In this document: positions 1 to 6,614 of the stretch, one piece after another
Layout of the letters: every line of letters begins with the position of its first letter
Position numbering within the stretch: position 1 is the first letter of the stretch
Origin: Chloroflexota bacterium
GTDB lineage: Bacteria; Chloroflexota; Dehalococcoidia; SM23-28-2; RBG-16-64-32
DNA: 7,767 nucleotides
NCBI GenBank assembly: GCA_016190405.1
Contig: JACPQO010000102.1
Location: 1-7,767, forward strand
Direction of reading: 5' to 3'
The notes under the pieces: generated by a model
What the model was told of the DNA's origin: nothing
The model's database searches: none
The model's input: the letters and a program-made list of their open reading frames with translations, nothing else
Made by a program: the position numbers and the translations under genes

Positions 1-116
1 CGATAAGGCAATTCTGTCGCCACTACTCTACCCACGATTTGATTAAGGGTTCGAATAACAGCGGACAGGAATAAATCTACCTCCCTACATTTTCAGAACC
101 ATCCTTGCCAAAGCCC
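1..116. other. Gene-free, lower-GC left edge
   Basis: No open reading frame of useful length and no recognisable RNA gene. By hand count the stretch is 53/116 G+C (46%), well below the GC-rich coding sequence in the rest of the window. It ends exactly where the palindromic element at 117 begins. It may be an intergenic region or the tail of something outside the window; I cannot assign it. Confidence 0.6.
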
Positions 117-198
117 GTCATTGCGAGGAGCGAAGCGACGTGGCAATCTCGCATCTACAGAGGTCGCCGCGGCCCGCTCGCGCGGGCCTCGCGATGAC
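117..198. repeat. REP/MITE-like palindromic element with terminal inverted repeats
   Basis: The left end gtcattgcgag (117-127) is matched by the reverse complement of the right end ctcgcgatgac (188-198) at 10 of 11 positions, giving an 82-bp element with inverted ends. Inside it are two further hairpins. One is tgcgag/ctcgca (122-127 with 148-153). The other is a perfect 7-bp stem ggcccgc/gcgggcc (171-177 with 182-188) around a 4-base loop. From memory, the core 'cattgcgaggagcgaagcgacg…gcaatctcg' resembles short dispersed intergenic repeats seen in many bacterial genomes, including Dehalococcoidia. Only one copy lies in this window, so the repetitive nature is inferred from resemblance. It carries no coding capacity. 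It could also be a small structured RNA or a transcription-stop structure. Confidence 0.7.
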
Positions 199-576
199 TA
201 TTTCAGCACCCTGTAGCCACTTAGCGCTGTCCAAAGGGTGGCGGTCTCTCCCTGGGTGCCAGCTCCGGCATCGTCCTGCCGGCGAACAGACGAGAGTGTG
301 AGAGCGGCTTGCTTGGCGCTGTCGGCGACAGGGCCCGGCGGTCGCCCTGGGGCGATGCCATCGCCCTTGACAACCTGGCCGATCTGAGGGAAGATAACGG
401 TGCTCTCCGAGCGGTCTGAAAGCGGATCAGGCAGACGGGAATCGCTGGAGCGGAAGGGCGACCGGAAGCCCTGGCGCGACCCGGAAACCAGACGAGCCAA
501 GGGTCACTCGGGGGGCGCTTCTTTTTGGGGCTGCGAACCCGGCGCAGCCCCCAGTGAACCCTCCGCCGACTGCGGC
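199..576. other. Unassigned intergenic stretch rich in GC hairpins
   Basis: About 380 bases without a gene I can recognise. A minus-strand frame (198-500, TTG start, 100 codons) is open, but it lacks a ribosome-binding site, matches no family I know and is rich in Arg/Pro/Ser. That is the usual look of a chance frame in GC-rich DNA, although a decayed gene cannot be excluded. Hairpins visible: ccggca/tgccgg (265-270 with 277-282), ctgtc/gacag (319-323 with 327-331), and gggcgat/atcgccc (350-356 with 360-366). The ggcga at 351-355 could instead pair with tcgcc at 342-346, so two mutually exclusive folds are possible. The 9-bp stem at 527-551 is listed separately. Confidence 0.5.
527..551 (-). 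terminator. Perfect 9-bp stem-loop 25 bp behind the dehydratase gene
   Basis: ggggctgcg (527-535) and cgcagcccc (543-551) are exact reverse complements around a 7-base loop, starting 25 bp downstream of the minus-strand stop codon at 577. Its position suits a transcript-end structure for that gene. Read on the minus strand, however, the hairpin is followed by an A-run rather than a T-run, so it is not a canonical intrinsic terminator. It could be a U-less terminator or an mRNA 3'-end stabiliser. Confidence 0.4.
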
Positions 577-900
577 CTATCCCTGTCCCTCCGGCGGTAT
601 GATCAGCTTGGAGCCAAGCTTGGCATCGATCTCCCGTGCCAGCGCCAAGTCGCGGTCGGTCAGCGCTCCCTCGCTGTGGGTGATCAGCCGCAGGGTGACG
701 CGGTTGTAGTTGATGGTGATGTCGGGATGGTGCCCGGCCGACTCGGCCAGGTAGGCCACCGAGTTGACGAAGGCGATGGCCCGCAGGAACGTGCGAAAGG
801 TGTACTGCTTGCGCAGGCGGCCGTGGCGCAGCTCCCACCCTTCCAGCTCCGAGAGGCCGGCCTGCACTTCCTGCTCGGACAACACGCGCGGCTCTGCCAT
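577..900 (-). CDS. Pterin-4a-carbinolamine dehydratase (4a-hydroxytetrahydrobiopterin dehydratase)
   Basis: A 107-residue cytosolic enzyme that dehydrates 4a-hydroxy-tetrahydropterin to quinonoid dihydropterin, recycling the cofactor of aromatic amino acid hydroxylases. The whole family signature is visible: Glu53-x3-His57-His58-Pro59, Tyr65, then His75 nine residues further on, and an Asp at 82/84. The HHP motif and the following 'DITINYNRV' strand are typical, and the length is normal for the family (about 95-120). The ATG at 898-900 is the natural start. A GGAAGG about 10 bases upstream may serve as ribosome-binding site. It is transcribed divergently from the cyclase gene. No phenylalanine hydroxylase is in the window, so the physiological partner is unknown; in many bacteria lacking the hydroxylase this protein has been linked to other pterins, such as molybdopterin. 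The family call is secure; the role is inferred. Confidence 0.95.
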   Translation of the reverse strand: MAEPRVLSEQEVQAGLSELEGWELRHGRLRKQYTFRTFLRAIAFVNSVAYLAESAGHHPDITINYNRVTLRLITHSEGALTDRDLALAREIDAKLGSKLIIPPEGQG

Positions 901-923
901 CCTCGCACCGCCTTCCGTGGGCT

Positions 924-929
924 AGAATA
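924..929 (-). promoter_or_regulatory. Candidate extended -10 promoter for the dehydratase gene
   Basis: On the minus strand TATTCT (complement of 924-929) is preceded by TGC, giving an extended -10 (TGnTATTCT) 23 bases upstream of the ATG. No good -35 hexamer is seen 16-18 bases further upstream, which extended -10 promoters can tolerate. This is a pattern match only. Confidence 0.4.
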
Positions 930-950
930 GCATGCCTATCCTGCGCCTGC

Positions 951-977
951 CATAATGAGACGAGGATAGCGAGGAGG
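951..977 (+). promoter_or_regulatory. Extended -10 and ribosome-binding site of the cyclase-pyk unit
   Basis: CATAAT (951-956) is preceded by TGC, an extended -10 with 5 of 6 consensus bases. GAGGAGG (971-977) is a strong Shine-Dalgarno sequence six bases before the GTG at 984, and it fixes that start codon. An inverted repeat, ctatcct (936-942) / aggatag (963-969), brackets the -10 and could be an operator. The -35 region is poor. Confidence 0.5.
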
Positions 978-983
978 CTGCCC

Positions 984-1619
984 GTGACCATCTACGACGT
1001 CTCAGTCCCGCTATGGCCCGGCATGGTCACCTACGCCGGCGAGCCCGGGCCCCGCCTGGAGTACACTTCGCTGCTCAGCCGCGGCGATTCGGCCAACATC
1101 AGCGCGCTGTCCATGGGCTCGCATACCGGCACCCACGTCGATGCCCCGCACCACTTCCTGGACGGCGCCTCGACCGTGGAGGCGATGCTGCCGGAGGCGC
1201 TGGTCGGGCCGGCGCAGGTCATGGAATACACGGGCTCCGGACACATCACCGCCGCCGACCTGGAGGCCGCGGACCTGCCCGCGGACGCCCGGCGCCTCCT
1301 GCTCAAGACCCCCAACGGCCGCTTCTGGCAAGACGACGCCTTCCACAGCGATTTCGTCGGCCTGACGGGAGACGTCGCGGGCTGGCTGGTGGACCGCGGC
1401 TTCCTCCTGGTGGGTATCGACTACCTGTCCATCGAGCGGTTCCGGTCGCCGACGCACGAGGTGCACAAGCTGCTCCTCGGCGCCGGTGTGGTGATCGTGG
1501 AGGGGCTCGACCTGCGGGCGGTGCCGCCGGGCCCCTACTTCCTGGTCTGCGCGCCCTTGAAGCTCGTCGGCGCCGAAGGCGCACCCGCCCGCGTCTTCCT
1601 CATGGACAGCACGCCCTAG
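984..1619 (+). CDS. Metal-dependent cyclase family hydrolase (kynurenine formamidase-like)
   Basis: A 211-residue protein of the cyclase family (Pfam Cyclase type), which includes KynB arylformamidase and other zinc/manganese-dependent amide or ester hydrolases. The signature 'HTGTHVDAPHHF' supplies metal ligands His47, His51 and Asp53, and His57 matches the catalytic His of KynB. A second ligand pair, His161 and Glu173, lies in 'VHKLLLGAGVVIVEGLDL' with the same 12-residue spacing as KynB, so the active site looks complete. The length is typical (about 205-220). There is no signal peptide. The GTG start is chosen for the GAGGAGG six bases upstream. It is followed after 4 bp by pyruvate kinase, so the two are probably cotranscribed. 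No other kynurenine-pathway gene is present, and many members act on other substrates. I would not call it kynB: substrate unknown. Confidence 0.9.
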   Translation: MTIYDVSVPLWPGMVTYAGEPGPRLEYTSLLSRGDSANISALSMGSHTGTHVDAPHHFLDGASTVEAMLPEALVGPAQVMEYTGSGHITAADLEAADLPADARRLLLKTPNGRFWQDDAFHSDFVGLTGDVAGWLVDRGFLLVGIDYLSIERFRSPTHEVHKLLLGAGVVIVEGLDLRAVPPGPYFLVCAPLKLVGAEGAPARVFLMDSTP

Positions 1620-1623
1620 TCCC

Positions 1624-3051
1624 ATGTCAGACAGTCCGCCCCGCCGGGCCAAGATTATCGCCACCGTGGGCCCGGCCACCCGCGGTGAAGCCTCGCTGGC
1701 GGACCTCCTGGAAGCCGGCGCCGACGCCGTGCGCCTGAACTTCTCCCACGGCACCCGGCAAGAGCACGCCCGCGCCCTCCGCCTGGCCCGGCGGCTGGCC
1801 CAGCAGATGAACCGGCCGCTGGCCGTCATCCAGGACCTACCGGGACCCAAGATCCGGGTGGGGTCCCTGGCGGGAGGCGGCCTGCCGCTGCCGGAAGGGG
1901 CAAACGCGGTCCTCACTACCAGGAGCGTCGAGGGCGACGGGCGTACCATCCCTGTGAGCTCCGCGGCCCTCCCCCGCGAAGTGAGCCCCGGCGACCGCGT
2001 CCTCCTGGGCGACGGCGAAGTGGAGCTTACGGTGCTCTCCATCAGCGGCCGCGACGTCCGCACGCGGGTGACCCACGGCGGCCTGCTCAAGTCGAACCAG
2101 GGGCTGCACCTTCCGGGCGTCTCCCTGAGCGCGCCGTCTCCCACAGAAAAGGACATCGCCGACCTGAGATTCGGCCTGAACCTGGGCATCGATTACGTGG
2201 CCCTCTCCTTCGTCCGCAGCGCGGAGGACATCCGCCGTCTCAAGGAGGCGATGGGCGATGAAGGGCGGCGGGTCCCGATCATCGCCAAGCTGGAGAAGCG
2301 CGAGGCCATCGACCGGCTGGACGAGATCATGAGGGCGGCCGACGGTGTCATGGTGGCCCGCGGCGACCTGGGGCTGGAGTTGCCCCCGGAGAAGGTGCCC
2401 CTGCTCCAGAAGCAGATCATACGCGGCGCCAACCAGCGGGGCATCCTGGTGATCACGGCCACCCAGATGCTGGAGTCCATGGTGGAGAACCCCAGGCCCA
2501 CCCGCGCCGAGGCGTCCGACGTGGCCAACGCTATCCTGGACGGCAGCGATGCCGTGATGCTGTCCGCCGAGACCGCCGTGGGGCGCTACGCGAGCGATTC
2601 CGTGCGTATGATGGCGCGTATCGCTGCCGAGGCGGAGACGGGGGCAGGGCCCTCGGTGCACGGCGAGCCGGCGGGCCTGGACCACGCCCACGCCATGGGT
2701 CACGCGGCCTGCGCCCTGGCCCAGGACATCGCCGCCGCCGCCATCATCGTCTTCACCCAGAGCGGCTACTCGGCCCAGCTGGTGTCCAAGGAGCGGCCCG
2801 GCGTCCCCATCTTCGCCTTCACCCCCAGCCAGCAGGTGTACAACCAGCTTGCCCTTTGGTGGGGCGTCACGCCCCTGCTCGTGGCCTTTCCGCGTGGCGC
2901 CCAGGCCATGATCGACGCGGCCGACGCCGCCCTGACCGCCCGCGGCCTCCTGCACCGAGGCGACACCGCCATCGTGGCCCGCTGGTCGCCCATCCGCGCC
3001 CGCGGCTGGACCAACTTCGTCAAGATCCACCGTCTGCGGGGCGCGCGTTAG
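1624..3051 (+). CDS. pyk: Pyruvate kinase
   Basis: A 475-residue cytosolic glycolytic enzyme transferring phosphate from phosphoenolpyruvate to ADP to give pyruvate and ATP. All landmarks are present in order: 'KIIATVGPAT' (10-19), 'NFSHG' (39-43), 'DLPGPKIRVG' (71-80) opening the B domain, and the active-site block 'IIAKLEK' with catalytic Lys222 and metal ligand Glu224. These are followed by 'ARGDLG' with metal ligand Asp248, 'TATQMLESM' (278-286) and 'PTRAEASDVANAILDG' (292-307). A normal C-terminal domain runs to the end, and there is no extra PEP-utiliser domain. Leu72 and Lys76 replace the Thr/Glu pair of potassium-dependent enzymes, predicting K+-independent activity. The ATG lies 4 bp after the cyclase stop with no clear ribosome-binding site of its own, which suggests translational coupling. 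It converges with the alpha-galactosidase gene. Confidence 0.98.
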   Translation: MSDSPPRRAKIIATVGPATRGEASLADLLEAGADAVRLNFSHGTRQEHARALRLARRLAQQMNRPLAVIQDLPGPKIRVGSLAGGGLPLPEGANAVLTTRSVEGDGRTIPVSSAALPREVSPGDRVLLGDGEVELTVLSISGRDVRTRVTHGGLLKSNQGLHLPGVSLSAPSPTEKDIADLRFGLNLGIDYVALSFVRSAEDIRRLKEAMGDEGRRVPIIAKLEKREAIDRLDEIMRAADGVMVARGDLGLELPPEKVPLLQKQIIRGANQRGILVITATQMLESMVENPRPTRAEASDVANAILDGSDAVMLSAETAVGRYASDSVRMMARIAAEAETGAGPSVHGEPAGLDHAHAMGHAACALAQDIAAAAIIVFTQSGYSAQLVSKERPGVPIFAFTPSQQVYNQLALWWGVTPLLVAFPRGAQAMIDAADAALTARGLLHRGDTAIVARWSPIRARGWTNFVKIHRLRGAR

Positions 3052-3076
3052 GAGCCCCGGTTCCAGTTCACCGAAG

Positions 3077-3094
3077 GCCAGGCTTCAGCCTGGC
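3077..3094. terminator. Stem-loop between convergent pyk and alpha-galactosidase genes
   Basis: gccaggc (3077-3083) and gcctggc (3088-3094) form a perfect 7-bp stem closed by a TTCA tetraloop in the 65-bp gap between two convergent genes, where a shared bidirectional terminator is expected. Neither strand has a T-run after the stem, so termination here would be U-less or need Rho. The placement is more persuasive than the sequence. Confidence 0.5.
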
Positions 3095-3116
3095 TGTCGC
3101 CCGCTAGGGCACCCCG

Positions 3117-5453
3117 CTAGCCCTTCGCGAAGCGCAGCGACAGCTCAAGCGGCCTGTCCAGCGTCAGCTCGAGGGCCAGGAGACCGTCCGCGCGGACGGC
3201 CATCACGGTGTCCCCTCCGGCTTCCAGCGAAGGCCGGCCCCACCCGCTGGGCGTGTGCACAAACAGCTCGCCGCGCCGGCAGGCGACCGGCCGCAGGGAG
3301 AGGCGGAGCGTGCCTGCGTCCCACGCCTCGCTCTCGACTTCGAGTGCGCCCTGGGCGAAGTGGAACGTGCTGCCCACAACCTGCGGCCGCTCCAGCGCCG
3401 GCCGCAGGCCCACCAGCTTGCAGCCGTGCTTGGGCAGGCTGAGCGCCAGCGTGCCGCTGTGGCTGCCCAGGTACTGGCGTCCCCACACCTCGAAGACGTG
3501 CGTGGCCTCGGCCGGCAGCGGCGCCATCACCTCTGCCGGTTCGTCCCGCCAGTTGAAGACGCCGAGGAGATTGTGGCTGCCGCAATCCAGCTCGAATAAC
3601 CGCGGCATCTCCGATTCGAACAGGTCCAGGGGCGCGGCCGATTTCCCGTACGGCGGCAGCAGGAAGGAGACGATCCGCCGCCGCCGCTCGTCCGACAGGC
3701 GCGGCAGGTTGTCGCTGTCCAGCATCATCCCGCCGGACAGGCCGATGACGGTGGCCAAGGTGCGCACCTCGTCCGCGCTGAGAGCGGTCTCGGAGTCGCG
3801 GGCCAGCAGGCAATCGGGGTCGTTCAGCCAGAGGCGGCCGTGCATCCAGAAGCGGCTGAGGATGTTGCGGATGCCGTTCAAGGTGGAGACCAGGCTGAGG
3901 TCGCTGCGGCCGGGCTCCCGCGGCGGCTCGGCCGGGTACCAGAAGGGCGCCACGTCCGGCCCGATGCGCGTCCCGTTGACGATCCCGATGCTGGGCGCCA
4001 CCGGGTTGCCGCAGCCCAGGATGAACCTGTCGCGCGCGGCGCGGCGGATCGTCTCGATGCCGCGACGGTAGGCCTGGGCCCGTGTGACGTTGGGGTCGTG
4101 GCGGATGCCGTCCACGGCGCCGGCGTACAGGAAATCGATCTTGACGTAGTCGTAGCCCCAGGCGTCGAAGACGGTACGGAAGACGCGGTCCAGCCACTCG
4201 ATGGCGTCTGGCCGCGTCAGGTCCATGGCGTAGCACTGCTGGCTCCAGTTGACCATCGCCACGTAGGGGCGACCTGGCTTGTAGCGGACGGCCCAGTCCG
4301 GATGCTCCTGCCACAGCCGGGAGTCGGCGCCGATCATGAAGGGCGCCAGCCAGAGGCCGGCCTTGAAGCCGCGGGCGTGGACCTGCTCGGCCAGCCAGCC
4401 CATACCGTGGGGGAACTTCTCGTTGGGCGTCAGCCAGTCGCCGATGCCGGCCTGGTAGCCATCGTCGATCTGGACGTACTCCACCGGCATCTCGTCCCGG
4501 TGCGCGGCCAGGAACTCCAGGTTCTCCAGCACCGTCTCCTCGCGGACGCCCTGCCAGTAGTAGTACCAGGAGCACCAGCCGCTGACGACGTGGGGCCAGG
4601 GGACGGCGCCGGACTCCTTCGCCAGGGCGTCTCCATAGCGCTGGAGCGACTCCAGGGGCGTCCGCCCGGGCGGGCGGCCGTCTGGGCGCGTCGGCTCCAG
4701 CAGCAGACGCTCGGAGGCCAGGCTGGCGCCGGGTGGTACCTCGATGCCGTCGGCGTAGGAGGCCGCCGTGATCGCCCGGCGCCCGCGGTCCAGCCAGAGC
4801 TGTGAGAACTGGTCGGCCGCCGATACGAAGCCGGCGGTCAGGCCGCGGCCGGTGGCCGGGTCGACCACGGCCGTCACGAGCTCGGATAGGAAGCGGCCGC
4901 GCCATGGGGCGGGCTGCGTGGTGGGCCCGATGACCGGCGGTGCCATGTAGATGTCCTCGCCGGAGCAGGGCAAGACCAGGGCCGGGGTCCAGTTCTGCCA
5001 ACCCTCCTTGTAGAATCGCCAGGCCCGGGGGTCCGCGCCCAGACGCAGCGGGCTGCCCTCCAGGACGTGAAAGGCCTGCACCCGCAGAGGAGCGTCAGTT
5101 GTGTTCTCGATGCCGGCCTGGAGGACGGCGAAGGGCTGTGTGTCGTAGAGAGTTAGCGTTAACGTTAGCTCTGGCTCACTTTGGTGCCACCGCCTTCGCA
5201 GCGCCAGCGCCAGGCCGCCGCCGTGCGGGTCCTCAATGCGCCGCGCGCTCTCCGGCACGAAGCCGGCGCCGCGAGTCGAAAGCGTAGAGCCGTCCGTGAG
5301 AAGCACGGAGCTGGCCACGTGGGGCATCACCGCGCGGCCGGTCTGCGCCTCGCTTACCGCGAATGTGCCCTCGTCTAGGTGCACCGCCAGGCGCAGGCTA
5401 TCGCTGGTCAGCACGGGGCCGCGGGCCGTCTCGCGGAAGCGGACCTCAGACAT
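3117..5453 (-). CDS. Alpha-galactosidase, glycoside hydrolase family 36 (melibiase)
   Basis: A 778-residue retaining alpha-galactosidase that releases terminal alpha-galactose from melibiose- or raffinose-type sugars. An N-terminal beta-sandwich (about 1-280) precedes the TIM barrel, where 'GWCSWYYYWQG' (292-302), 'VQIDDGYQAGIGDW' (327-340) and 'GLWLAPFMIGADSRLW' (366-381) are visible. The nucleophile should be Asp440 in 'VKIDFLY' and the acid/base Asp500 in 'RIGPDVAPFW'. The 60-residue spacing equals that of the Thermotoga maritima enzyme. 'GGMMLDSDNLP' (574-584) ends the barrel and a beta-rich C-terminal domain follows. There is no signal peptide, so it acts on imported sugars in the cytoplasm. 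I prefer the ATG at 5453 over a TTG at 5465: the TTG lies inside the GAGGTG ribosome-binding site that serves the ATG. The first 8 bases overlap the end of galK, so the pair is probably translationally coupled. Exact substrate preference cannot be read from sequence. Confidence 0.95.
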   Translation of the reverse strand: MSEVRFRETARGPVLTSDSLRLAVHLDEGTFAVSEAQTGRAVMPHVASSVLLTDGSTLSTRGAGFVPESARRIEDPHGGGLALALRRRWHQSEPELTLTLTLYDTQPFAVLQAGIENTTDAPLRVQAFHVLEGSPLRLGADPRAWRFYKEGWQNWTPALVLPCSGEDIYMAPPVIGPTTQPAPWRGRFLSELVTAVVDPATGRGLTAGFVSAADQFSQLWLDRGRRAITAASYADGIEVPPGASLASERLLLEPTRPDGRPPGRTPLESLQRYGDALAKESGAVPWPHVVSGWCSWYYYWQGVREETVLENLEFLAAHRDEMPVEYVQIDDGYQAGIGDWLTPNEKFPHGMGWLAEQVHARGFKAGLWLAPFMIGADSRLWQEHPDWAVRYKPGRPYVAMVNWSQQCYAMDLTRPDAIEWLDRVFRTVFDAWGYDYVKIDFLYAGAVDGIRHDPNVTRAQAYRRGIETIRRAARDRFILGCGNPVAPSIGIVNGTRIGPDVAPFWYPAEPPREPGRSDLSLVSTLNGIRNILSRFWMHGRLWLNDPDCLLARDSETALSADEVRTLATVIGLSGGMMLDSDNLPRLSDERRRRIVSFLLPPYGKSAAPLDLFESEMPRLFELDCGSHNLLGVFNWRDEPAEVMAPLPAEATHVFEVWGRQYLGSHSGTLALSLPKHGCKLVGLRPALERPQVVGSTFHFAQGALEVESEAWDAGTLRLSLRPVACRRGELFVHTPSGWGRPSLEAGGDTVMAVRADGLLALELTLDRPLELSLRFAKG

Positions 5454-6603
5454 AGGACACCTCAAGGCCGTCTGTCGCCTGGCACAGGTAGACTGTCGCC
5501 AAGCGCCCCACGCGGCGGCGGTACTCGCCGCCGACGTGCTCTTCGAAGGCTCCCAGCGCCTGGCGTCGCACCAGGTTCACGGTGCAGCCGCCGAAGCCGG
5601 CGCCGGTCAGCCTGGCGCCCAGCACGCCATCCGTGCCCCGCGCCAGCTCCACCAGCAAGTCCAGCTCCGGGCAGGAGACCTCGAAATCGTCGCGCAGACT
5701 GCGGTGCGAAGCGTAGAGCAGGTCGCCCAGCGCGTCGATATCGCGCCCGCGCAGCGCCGCCACGGCCGCCAGGACACGCTCCTCCTCGGTCACCACGTGG
5801 CGGGCGCGGCGGTACAGGTCCTCGGGCAGGGTGCCTCGATGTGATTCCAGGTCGGCGGCACCGGCGTCACGCAGCGCCGCGACTCCCAGCAGGCAGGCGG
5901 CGCGGGCGCATTCCTGGCGGCGCAGGTTATAGGGCGCCGCCTCCAGGCTGCGCCGCATCCCGGAGTCGACGACGACGATCGCCACGCCGGCCTCTGGCAG
6001 GCCCAACGGGATGTGCTCCGCAGCCAGGGAGCGGCAGTCGATGAGGAGGGCGTGCTCGCGGCGGCCCAGCGCAGCCGCGAACTGGTCCATAACCCCACAC
6101 TGGACGCCCGCGAAGTCGTTCTCCGCCCGCTGGGCCAGGAGGGCCAGCTCGCGTGGCTGAAGGCGAACATCGCTGGCTGTGGCCAGGGCGCCCGCTGTGG
6201 CCACCTCCAGCGCCGCCGAAGATGAGAGGCCGGCGCCGATGGGGACATCGCCGCTGATGACCAGGTCGACACCCCTCAACGCGTGGCCCGCCTGCCCCAG
6301 GGCCCAGACAACGCCACGCACGTAGTTCCGCCAGCCGCCCCCCGGCGCCGGCGGGGTGTGGTCCAGGGCGAACTCATCGTCCTCTCCCAAGTCGAGGGAG
6401 ATGGCCCGGACGAGCGGGTCGTCTCGGAGCGACGCCGCCACCGCTACGGTGCGGTCGATGGCCAAGGGCAGGACGTGGCCCTCGTTGTAGTCCGTGTGCT
6501 CGCCGATGAGGTTCACGCGGCCTGGCGCCTCAGCGATGAGGGTGGCGGGCCGGCCGAAGCGGGCGGCGGAGGCGCGCAGGAATGCCTCTCGGTCTGCGGT
6601 CAT
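5446..6603 (-). CDS. galK: Galactokinase
   Basis: A 385-residue GHMP-family kinase that makes galactose-1-phosphate from galactose and ATP, the first committed step of the Leloir pathway. The galactokinase signature 'GRVNLIGEHTDYN' (28-40) gives catalytic Arg29 and sugar-contacting Glu35, His36 and Asp38. The glycine-rich ATP loop is 'PIGAGLSSSAALE' (121-133), the catalytic base is Asp173 in 'VMDQFA', and the third GHMP motif is 'LTGAGFGGCTV' (332-342). The length is normal (380-400). A longer frame reaches a TTG at 6642, but that TTG is the -35 hexamer of a good promoter, and the signature sits at the usual distance from the ATG at 6603, so I use the ATG. It is first gene of a two-gene operon with the alpha-galactosidase, which it overlaps by 8 bases. 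galT and galE are not in the window. Confidence 0.97.
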   Translation of the reverse strand: MTADREAFLRASAARFGRPATLIAEAPGRVNLIGEHTDYNEGHVLPLAIDRTVAVAASLRDDPLVRAISLDLGEDDEFALDHTPPAPGGGWRNYVRGVVWALGQAGHALRGVDLVISGDVPIGAGLSSSAALEVATAGALATASDVRLQPRELALLAQRAENDFAGVQCGVMDQFAAALGRREHALLIDCRSLAAEHIPLGLPEAGVAIVVVDSGMRRSLEAAPYNLRRQECARAACLLGVAALRDAGAADLESHRGTLPEDLYRRARHVVTEEERVLAAVAALRGRDIDALGDLLYASHRSLRDDFEVSCPELDLLVELARGTDGVLGARLTGAGFGGCTVNLVRRQALGAFEEHVGGEYRRRVGRLATVYLCQATDGLEVSYV

Positions 6604-6614
6604 GGCTGTCGCCC

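Noticed and set aside
48..56. ggttcgaat, resembling the T-arm of a tRNA
   Set aside because: The flanking bases (aaggg / aacag) do not form a T-stem, and no anticodon or acceptor stem is found around it.
198..500. Minus-strand 100-codon open frame with TTG start
   Set aside because: No ribosome-binding site, no recognisable domain and low-complexity Arg/Pro/Ser content. Kept only as a remark on the intergenic stretch.
221..991. Minus-strand 256-codon open frame
   Set aside because: It runs in another frame across the well-supported pterin dehydratase gene and its promoter. Its product is Arg/Pro/Gly-rich with no family motif, so it is a GC-driven chance frame.
577..1619. A tryptophan/phenylalanine degradation cluster (pterin dehydratase plus formamidase)
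   Set aside because: No aromatic amino acid hydroxylase, dioxygenase or kynureninase is present, and the two genes are divergent. The pairing is too thin to claim a pathway.
3184..3199. 16-bp perfect palindrome ccgtccgcgcggacgg
   Set aside because: It lies inside the alpha-galactosidase coding sequence (encoding AVRADG). Such G+C palindromes arise readily from Arg/Ala/Asp codons, and nothing else suggests a binding site.
3145..5001. 618-codon minus-strand frame inside the alpha-galactosidase gene
   Set aside because: It is a shifted frame on the same strand as a GH36 enzyme with all catalytic motifs. The translation is Arg/Ala/Pro/Gly-rich and meaningless.
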